From: Gaertneriomyces semiglobifer
Lineage: Eukaryota; Chytridiomycota; Chytridiomycetes; Spizellomycetales; Spizellomycetaceae
NCBI GenBank assembly: GCA_025558075.1
Contig: JAHLKF010000003.1
Span: forward strand, 806,001 to 870,000
Direction: 5' to 3'
DNA length: 64,000 nt
Each line of letters starts with the position of its first letter. Position 1 is the stretch's first letter. Shown one piece after another: positions 56,809 through 64,000 of the stretch. The translations under genes and the position numbers were made by a program. The notes below the pieces were generated by a model. That model was not told where the DNA came from, ran no database searches, and saw only the letters and a list, made by a program, of their open reading frames with translations.

Positions 56809-57968
56809 ATGTCTTCTGCTGCTTCGACAATTTACGTTCTAGACTCGGAAGGCAAAATCTTTGCAAAGGTTCCCACCCCAAGGTTTGGACGCCCTGCTGC
56901 AGAGGTGGGCTTATTCCTGGAGGTCCTCTCCGGTGGTCGCATTCGAGCTAATTCGAAGCAAATCCTCTTACGCAACAAACGGCGGGAAGGACATGGTGAA
57001 ATGAACGACAAGTATGCAATGATCTTTATGGACATTCCCGTCTGCAGCGATGTATATGTTGTTGGAGGAATCTACTCTCTCAGTGCAGTCCCGCCCGTGG
57101 ATTTCCGATACGCCGACTTGAAGCCCGTTTTTTTTCCATCCAGTCGTCAAGGCTCTCCTGTGAGCGCCGTTTCTTCGTGTTGGCGAGGCACACTAACGCA
57201 AGATACCAATATTCAGGAACAGATGGGAAGGGACATGCGCTTTCGTGAGAACGTCGTGCGCCGCGATGGAGTCTGTGTGGTTAGCGGGTGTACGGATTTG
57301 CAGGATCTCCGAGGATGTCATATTATCCCGACTGCTTGGCAGAAACGCAATCTAATCACTTCCCTCCCACCGCCAGTTTGTGATCATATTCTGGGCATTG
57401 GTGGGATTGACGACGTCCGTAATGGGTTCCTAGCTTCAAGAGAATTGCACGAGGACTTTGATCGGGGTCGATGGTCTGTGATGCGGGTCCACGACCGACT
57501 GTGCTTCTTTGGTATCGACGCAGTTTACTGCTCTTCTGAGTATCACGGACGTCCGCTGCACATTTCAGACCGAACATTTCCAGACGGACAACCTTACGCT
57601 GACTTATTTCCTGACGAGTTGCTCTGGAAGCACCACTTCACCTGCAGTGTCTTCCGACACATGCGACGCCAGGCTGAGGTTGATCCTGCAGATGACAACT
57701 CTGATATTGATGAGCCTGTTGCGGTGATCGCCGGCCTGGAAGCTGAGCTTCGAGAAATTGATGTGGCATTTGGCAATCTAGAAGGCAAGCCGGAGGGCTC
57801 GTTTTGTGGTGGTTTCTGTGTATGAAAGGCGTAACTCTTTTTTGTACCTTTCTAGGGACCGTCTTGGATGATTTTCGCAAGAAGATGCGATCGGACGCAA
57901 TCAAAGAGGCTTTCGGAAGCATCAGTCCTTACGGAGTGCCATCCAACATACCTCCTGCTTACGAGTAG
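56809..57968 (+). CDS. HNH endonuclease-like protein
   Basis: Two exons, 56809 to about 57801 and about 57854-57968, about 370 residues. The N-terminal 120 residues are a conserved-looking but unassigned part (TIYVLDSEGKIFAKVPTPRF; YAMIFMDIPVCSDVYVVGGI). The HNH motif follows: RENVVRRDGVCVVSGCTD with LRGCHIIPTAW (first His) and DDVRNGFLASRELHEDFDRG (Asn and last His). The Cys pairs of the zinc-binding HNH form are only partly present (CVVSGC). The C-terminal exon is LDDFRKKMRSDAIKEAFGSI. Such HNH_2-type proteins are often multicopy in basidiomycete and early-diverging fungal genomes and may derive from mobile elements; their role is unknown. Confidence 0.82.
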
Positions 57969-58567
57969 TTCGGCTCCGCCCAACGTGGTATGCGGCGTAT
58001 CCCGTCCCTGTGGAGCTGGAAGATTCGTTGCGGATGGGGTTGGGGAATGGCAAGACTAACGCAGGGGGAATGAAACTCAAAGACTTAAAGCACGCACGTT
58101 GCTAACGTGAAGGTTCACGCTGCTATTGCATTTTAGCAGGGTGAATTTCCACTTCAGCAAAGTGGGTTTAGCAATCCTCCATAGCTTGGGTTGAATAGGG
58201 TTGAATATCTGACCACGCTTAATGTGACCGATAGCAGAGTTCCAGTCTACAGGTCGCAAAGGTTACAAGATTGGAGCTCACGAGGACAGGTGAGAACCCA
58301 AATGACGGAGATGCAATTGATGTGCAGGAGGGAGTGTGAATAGTATCCCCACCCTTTGTGCCTTACGGTGCTAGCGAAATGTAGACCTTCCTAATACAAT
58401 GCTTTATCATGCGGTTTCTGAGACTCACACTGTCGAGTCGGCGATGCTCTAAGTCGGGGTGTCGGAGATTACGTACGCAACTTAACGCGAAATGACATCC
58501 GCCGAGAAAACGATCTAAGACCAACACTGGCACTCGAGAAACGCGGGAAGTTCGTCTTTGAGCCAAT
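57969..58567. other. Intergenic between HNH gene and ZC2HC1 gene
   Basis: 599 bp. Around 58100-58140 are small palindromes (CGTGAA/TTCACG with GAA-N2-TTC, and TGCTA..TAGCA). The region has no convincing frame, tRNA or repeat family. Confidence 0.4.
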
Positions 58568-60031
58568 ATGATGACCGCACAAGTCAAAACGGATGGGCGT
58601 GCGACGAGAAATGTGAATTCTCGGTCAAGCTTGGGGTCGAACAAGCTGTGTCATATCTGCGGGGATATGTTCGCTAAAGCAACCTTGCCGGCACACCAAA
58701 GAACGTATGTATAAGCTTGACTGAGCTATCTGAAAAGACGTTTGATAACATTGGACTGCTTAGCTGCGTCAAGAAGCGCCTCACACGCAGCCCTAAGAGT
58801 GACTCTAACAGGTCGGCATCGAACGTTCGTAGTGTTCTCTACCCGTCCGAAAACCAAGGTATAATCAGCGCTACAAGCGCAAGCCTTCTGTATCACTTAC
58901 CTAAAACTCCAACTACCCAGACGTCTACTCTGCATCTTCCATCTCAACGCGGACAGGCTCAACGAGATCCGCTTTCACGTCATTCGAGCTAGATCACGAT
59001 GTTACTTCAAGCTATGGGAATCGACAATCTGCTTCATACACCTATAATAGACGAGAGTCACTGGATCAAAGTCATATAAACCACTCACAGACTGTGTCGA
59101 TGCCGTACCGGAATGAACAGAACAGCATGACAGCACGACACGCATCCCCTGTTGAGAACCGATTTATGCCAAAGAAAGCGGTTGCTGGGATGGTAACATC
59201 AAATACTACTCATATGTCATTCCATGATGAAGATGTGGATTATGAGCTTTCCTCCCGCTTCACGGAGGCAATGGAGTATCACGTACCGCCAGCAGTCCCC
59301 GTGTACGCGGAAGATGGTCCCGATTTATCCTTGGTGGATGAAGGTATGAACGCAATGCCAGTGAACCGCCACCCGTGCCCTCACTGTAATCGCAAGTTTG
59401 CGGAGGACCGATTGGTAATGATCTTTTTGATGATCCGCAGTTATTGGTTGTCATTTTCACAAGCTCATACGTTCGTCTCTTCAGGAAAAACATGCAGCAG
59501 CTTGCGCCAAAGTTCAAAAGCCTCGAAAAGTCTTTGATACGAGTAAGGCACGAGTTAAAGGCACCGAGTTGGAGCAGTACGCTCGGAAACCCAAAGATGA
59601 CACTAAAGCATCGGTATGCCGTGAAGCAGTCGAAGGTCGTCTCTCATGATATTTGGCGTTTGACCATTTTCTGCCCGTAGGATGTAATTCCGCAAAAAAA
59701 GTCTAATTGGCGCCATAAACATGAGAAATTTCTTCAAATAGTTCGATCAGCACGAGAACCTGCCTCCAAACAGTCAACGCATGCAATATCTGAACCGGAC
59801 CCGGACCTTGTTCCTTGCGATCATTGTGGCAGACGCTTCAACCCTGACACAGCAGCACGACACATCCCCTTCTGTCGTGATTCCAAGCAGAAAGCACAGT
59901 ATCGCTCCCCTACCAAGTCTGCGGCTAAAACAGCTTCGACTGGAGCTTCGTCAAAAGAAGATATGCTCAAAAAGCGTACGGCCTATAAACCGCCACCGCC
60001 CAAGCTGAAGGCCCACACCTCTGTAAAATGA
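58568..60031 (+). CDS. ZC2HC1-family zinc finger protein
   Basis: Start at 58568 (second ATG at 58571). Five exons: the first ends at about 58705, and further introns lie at about 58859-58920, 59415-59485 and 59619-59680. Three C2HC (C-x2-C-x12-H-x4-C) fingers: KLCHICGDMFAKATLPAHQR followed by TC after splicing, HPCPHCNRKFAEDRL joined to EKHAAAC, and VPCDHCGRRFNPDTAARHIP with FC. The order, long disordered spacers between the fingers (Ser/Thr-rich) and the FDTSKARVKGTELEQY segment after finger 2 match the ZC2HC1 (FAM164) family. The cellular role of that family is not settled; homologues are common in flagellated eukaryotes, which would fit the neighbouring ZMYND10. Confidence 0.85.
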
Positions 60032-60147
60032 AATTGGGACTGTACACCATTGGATATTGTAGACTAAATTATATGAAGGTGTAGAAGGGAATAAAGGGTT
60101 GGAAATGACACTTCATCTCAAATTATTTTTGAGGTCTCGTGTATTTG

Positions 60148-61976
60148 TTATCCTTTCGAGACACTTAGAATGTCACACATGGGTTTATGGGCCTTCCAAT
60201 GCTTGACTTGGCATGGCCGTGAGCAGTACCATTCATGTTTACACCTCGAGCACCGTTGCGTCGCCATATGCGTGCTACGATTGATGCAATCTGGATTTGC
60301 ACATTTGGGGTCATCGGGAAGGAGCTCTGTCAAAACAGGCAGACTATAGGTGTCGGCCAGACTCCGAAGAACAGCCTCTCGCGTTCCCTTCGTTTTCCCT
60401 CCACCTTGCATATCGGTGATGACTTTGTTCGCGAGCTGTTCGAAGTTTGCGGTTCTTAGTATGTTATCGTAGATTTCGGGGACCTGCTGGATAGACAAGG
60501 CTGACAAGGCTGGATGCGTCGGTGGGTTTAAAAGGGAGAGCTCTTCAAGGTAGCGGTATAGATCCGCTAGCACAGGGAGTTGATCTAGCAGCGTTTGAGA
60601 CATGTGCTCACGCAGCTACGCGAAAAGAGCGATTATGTTAAGGGTGCATGAGCACGCAATGATGATTCGCGTAGCTCCTCCATGACTTACCTGCAAGACA
60701 ACTGAGTGATTATGTGTAATGTACTCGTATTTTCTCTGACATTCTCGCTCCAACAATAAGTTGTACAAACATAACCAGACCTAATTCACATCCAGTCAGA
60801 AAGTAGGGCAGGATGTCGGGAATGAGTTAGGTCAACATACCTGTCCTTCGAGCTTACTCAGGCGCTCCCATTCTCCTCTCTCTACTTTTCCCCATATCCC
60901 CTTCTCTACATCAAACCTCTCCAGCACAGCTTCCTTTCGACCACCGCTCTTGATAATTCGTTTTCGTTCCCAACACCGCCGTTGAAGCACATTCACAGCC
61001 AAACAGACCATGTCGTTCGTGTTGAGGATTCGGGTCATGACAGATAACGGCAAGTGGGTAATATGGTCGCTGAGATACCGGAAGATAGCTAACGCTTGGA
61101 GCGCAGTTTGAAGCCTCAGAGTCTCGTTTAGTGTCAAGATCCGCTGCGTGGTATTCTGGTAAGCATGTGCTATTATACGTTTCCACATTCGGGAAATTTA
61201 ACGGTACCTTTGAATCAGGAAGATCCAGGTACTCCTTGGCACTTTTATCGTTCTCGATATCAACGTCATCCCTGCAAATTTCGGTCACATTAAGTGAGTA
61301 GAGCTTAGACTAGAAATATCGCGGTATTCCCATACCAGGTGCTCAGCATCGTCATCTTTCGTGAGCAGTAATCAACCAAATCGAGCACTGGGTCACCAGC
61401 AGCAACACATGCTTCCTGTTTGTACAATACTATTTCAAGCAGGTTCAAAACAGTGACTTCATGGTAAAGCTGTAGCAGTGTTGGTTCAACAATGTGCCAT
61501 TCACCTGCAATTCAACGTTGCAACTCACCAGAAAGTATATTCTCAAGCTCTCCTCAGTACTGATGGCTTCCGGAGGAATTTTCGGAAATATCCGTGTCTT
61601 CCAAATGTCAGTAAGAATTAAGTCATGGATAAGTGCCGGTATCTGAGTCCAAGGTGATGAGTAAGAGTGACAGAAACGAGTTCTTCCCAACCTCAAAATA
61701 CCTTGTCATACAAGATGAGGGCCTCCGTGACAAACTCTTCGTTGTTCATCGAAACATTGTAATGAGCTTGAATGTTGAGCTTTTCCACTACTTGGTGATG
61801 GGCAAGCCATTTATCATTGCCAACATCTTCTAGGCGGTAGGTACGCAGCTGCTCTGCGATCCTCTCGGCTTCATAAGCGGAAACGGGGGACCTGCAAAAG
61901 TTTGATTCAATCAGTCCATCCAAAAGAGTATATTTAAGGTGATAGCGTTTGCTTACAAGTCCTCTGCTGCATTCAT
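60148..61976 (-). CDS. ZMYND10: ZMYND10, axonemal dynein preassembly factor
   Basis: Cytoplasmic co-chaperone for assembly of inner and outer dynein arms of motile cilia. Exon 1 is 20 nt (MNAAEDL), and about nine more follow. The order matches ZMYND10 from end to end: YEAERIAEQLRTYRLEDVGN, HHQVVEKLNIQAHYN, IPALIHDLILTDIWKTRIFP, VAAGDPVLDLVDYCSRKMTM, LALFRYLSDHIT-like LQALAIFRYLSDHITHLPLS, KLEGQVWLCLYNLLLERECQ, LREHMSQTLLDQLPVLADLY, and the MYND finger with RCSRCKHEWYCSRPCQVKHW and HKPMC. The first Cys pair of the finger is spaced CANPDC and not the usual CxxC. It is a flagellum-specific gene, so the organism should make motile cells (zoospores). Confidence 0.93.
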
Positions 61977-62514
61977 TTTGACCGCACCACAGTGAGCACT
62001 TTTCAAGTTTAACTTCTTCCAAGTTACTTTCAGCGCAGATGCGCAGCACGCGTTCCGTATGCTTATGTCATCAGCATACATAGGTCAGATCGTGACAAAT
62101 TGTAAAGGAACTGACATGGTTGCTGTTTCCGTGAGAACAGCAGCAGCGGCATCTCACTGTGAAACGGCCTGCTGCTAGTCCTGTTGGAGATGTGAGCTAT
62201 TATGGAAGGAATTTCCAATCGAAGGCATATCCGCCGGATTGTCATTGAGCGTGATTTCTTCAGACGAGCCAGGAAACATGCAGCTGATCCTCTAAGCCTT
62301 TGTAATACGGTTACGGCATGCCCTGCAGCGTTCACGCTGGTGCAATGCGTAAACGAGACGAAGATTGACACTTTTGGGGCGCATACGTTCGCAGTAGCTC
62401 CCACACAGCAACCCACTTACTGATGCATTTACCTCCTCTTAAATGTGTCGGAAGGGTGTATTTGGGTGTGTGGTATTAATGACGTCGGGATGCAGTGAGA
62501 TTAAGTCATGCTAC
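61977..62514. other. Intergenic between ZMYND10 and HROB
   Basis: 538 bp. A minus-strand frame (62063-62416) is open, but its translation shows no recognisable motif and no splice partner. I leave it unassigned. Confidence 0.35.
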
Positions 62515-64000
62515 TCAAAAGTCGTCGCCCCCATCCCAATCATCCAACCCTTCCATCAAATTCAAGATTGCGGACTCGTCGTTCAATAGGCCCAAATCAT
62601 ACGACTCTGGATCTGACATTTGCGGTGCTTGCAACCCTCCCGGCATATCAAGAGCGTGCCTACTGGGAACGGTGCTGGGCAGAGGATGATTTGCCAGTTG
62701 TTCAAATAACTCGGGTGATGGATTGGGCTGTTCTCCTTCCGCAGCGTGGTTTGCCGAATTCGGTTTTGCAAATTTGCCGCCATCGACCTTTCCAGTAATA
62801 TCGTATCTGGTCCCACTTGGGCGATGTTGGTTGAGTTGTCGCGCGATATCCAATACGTCATCGTCAATATCCCCGAAATCTTCTTCAAACTCTTCAACAA
62901 AGTCCACGTCCATGGCGGAATCAAAGGCGGGAGCAACATCCGGCACCGGTGCATGACTTGTTAGCGGTAATGGCTCACATTGAGCGCCATCTTGCTGCAG
63001 TCTATCAGCAGAAAAATCGATTTGTTCTCTTAGTTCCGAGCTCTCTGTATATAAAGCTGTGTTTGTTTGAGATGTATAGTGGGATTGAAATTGTCGTACG
63101 GTAGTAAACGAAAAAGATTGTCGCGGCGTTGTGTCGTTGACTGGAAGTCGTGTGTGAGTGGATGCCCTATGTGAATGGTCCTCCAGCCGACTCGAGTGGT
63201 CTGGGGAGCAAGCGTTTTGCTCTTGCTGAAGGGGCGACTCATTGTCGCCCAAGTCTGTGTTTCCACTGACATGGTCATCCATTTCCTGGCGACTACTTTC
63301 CTGTCCGTTCTCGATGGCGGTCCTAGTTGCCATCGCAGTGGAATTGTTTGCTTGTCCGATACTCCGTTCGCTGTGAGCTACACCTCCATCAACCTTCCAA
63401 ACTCTGATAACATTGCGAAGAACAATGTTCAAATAAGGTATGAACTTTGTCGGTTTCAGGAGAGCCACGTCTTCGAGCTCCACTACACATCCCGGCGTCA
63501 TTTCCTTTCTAAACTTTTCCATCACCGTTCGGTGAAGAAGCGCGGGCACTTCTGTGTTAGGGTCTCTGAAGAGGGCGCTACTGCCACCATCAGGGTCAGC
63601 CTTTCCGATCTCCTTGCAGAGGACCGTGACGCGCGACAGCCTGAACGTCTCGGGGGCAATACTGCCTATGGAATAGTACTGGCCATGGTATTTGAGCATT
63701 TGCTGCCACGGTAAGCTCTCCCAGTCGTCCGCACTGGAATTTTGACTGGTCAAGCGCGGTTTCTTGGCAGGTGAGGCAGGTGGTGAGTTGCTTTGGACTA
63801 TTGAATTTAGGGCGGGGGCCGCGCGCAATGGTGTTTTAACAGGTGTGTTGGGCCTACGCAATACCAAGAGTTTTTCCTTTGGACTCTGTAAGCTCAGGAA
63901 TAAGTGGTATGCGAATGGGAGCCGAACGTCAACATACGCACCAATCTCGGTAACGTTCCTGCGGGTCCAGGTAACTTCCTTCGAGGTGTTTGAGATCGCT
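62515..64000 (-). CDS. HROB: HROB-like OB-fold protein (homologous recombination, MCM8-MCM9 partner), 5' end outside window
   Basis: In animals HROB recruits the MCM8-MCM9 helicase to recombination sites. The main exon (62515 to about 63859) is preceded by an intron (about 63860-63941, GTGCGT..GCGTAG) and part of an upstream exon to the window edge. The conserved OB-fold core spans roughly 63670-63410: FRLSRVTVLCKEIGKADPDG, ALFRDPNTEVPALLHRTVME, KEMTPGCVVELEDVALL, FIPYLNIVLRNVIRVWKVDG. The N-terminal part is Pro/Ser-rich (SPPASPAKKPRLTSQ). The long C-terminal part is disordered and ends in two acidic short motifs (DFVEEFEEDFGDIDDDVL and LNLMEGLDDWDGGDDF). Assignment rests on the DPNTE..HRTVMEKF and PYLNIVLRNVIRVW blocks. 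Confidence 0.8.
   Translation of the reverse strand, partial: AISNTSKEVTWTRRNVTEIGAYVDVRLPFAYHLFLSLQSPKEKLLVLRRPNTPVKTPLRAAPALNSIVQSNSPPASPAKKPRLTSQNSSADDWESLPWQQMLKYHGQYYSIGSIAPETFRLSRVTVLCKEIGKADPDGGSSALFRDPNTEVPALLHRTVMEKFRKEMTPGCVVELEDVALLKPTKFIPYLNIVLRNVIRVWKVDGGVAHSERSIGQANNSTAMATRTAIENGQESSRQEMDDHVSGNTDLGDNESPLQQEQNACSPDHSSRLEDHSHRASTHTRLPVNDTTPRQSFSFTTVRQFQSHYTSQTNTALYTESSELREQIDFSADRLQQDGAQCEPLPLTSHAPVPDVAPAFDSAMDVDFVEEFEEDFGDIDDDVLDIARQLNQHRPSGTRYDITGKVDGGKFAKPNSANHAAEGEQPNPSPELFEQLANHPLPSTVPSRHALDMPGGLQAPQMSDPESYDLGLLNDESAILNLMEGLDDWDGGDDF

Noticed and set aside
62063..62416. 117-codon minus-strand frame
   Set aside because: No family, no splice partner and composition like non-coding DNA; left as intergenic.
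63175..63714. 179-codon plus-strand frame
   Set aside because: It lies opposite the conserved OB-fold part of HROB and shows no motif of its own.
1..64000. CRISPR arrays, bacterial operons, phage or complete transposons
   Set aside because: No regularly spaced repeats, no Shine-Dalgarno-linked gene clusters and no transposase with terminal repeats were seen; the genes are spliced and nuclear.

Overview
This is a nuclear genome window from a fungus. It is densely packed with protein genes carrying many short introns (about 45-80 bp, GT..AG, some with CTAAC-like branch sites). Fungal signs are mL59, the Rpf2, Ssl1, Ypi1 and Ubc8 forms, and the compact layout with short shared promoters. Two genes point to an early-diverging zoosporic (chytrid-like) fungus: a convincing ZMYND10, the factor that preassembles axonemal dynein and is expected only where motile flagella exist, and a Crinkler-like NTPase-nuclease, a family known from chytrids, oomycetes and arbuscular fungi. 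I see no rRNA, tRNA or CRISPR array and no intact transposon.

Layout from the left. A 5'-truncated TOP3 (topoisomerase III) is followed by MED4, which is divergent from a coiled-coil protein built of six 28-residue repeats. Next comes the SAM / P-loop NTPase / PD-(D/E)XK Crinkler-like gene (5821-7990), with a perfect 19-bp hairpin just downstream. Then come complex I NDUFS8, an SDF2-type MIR protein, a poorly resolved 1.7-kb stretch, proteasome RPT2, signal peptidase SPC3, GPI mannosyltransferase subunit PIGX/PBN1, LAMTOR5, RPF2 and the large MON2 gene (18-24 kb). The middle holds an AcpS-type phosphopantetheinyl transferase, ELP5, DOM34/Pelota, TIM50, UBC8, an AUH-type enoyl-CoA hydratase, mL59, APC1 (33.6-38.9 kb), mL54, a small mitochondrial-looking protein, a kanadaptin-like FHA protein and ribosomal uL23. 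The right part holds a LEA-like repeat protein, RFC2, the PP1 inhibitor YPI1, MAGO, a SFSWAP-type splicing protein, a small unknown protein, TFIIH SSL1, an unresolved 1.2-kb stretch, a quinone oxidoreductase, an HNH nuclease, a ZC2HC1 protein, ZMYND10, and a HROB homologue that runs off the right edge.

The genes are mostly housekeeping and do not form one pathway. Themes recur: mitochondrial import, translation and respiration (TIM50, mL54, mL59, NDUFS8, AcpS, AUH); genome maintenance (TOP3, RFC2, HROB, SSL1); RNA and ribosome work (RPF2, uL23, MAGO, SFSWAP, DOM34, ELP5); and proteolysis (RPT2, UBC8, APC1). Many neighbours are divergent pairs separated by about 90-320 bp. The accessory genes of most interest are the Crinkler-like gene, the HNH nuclease and the LEA-like gene.
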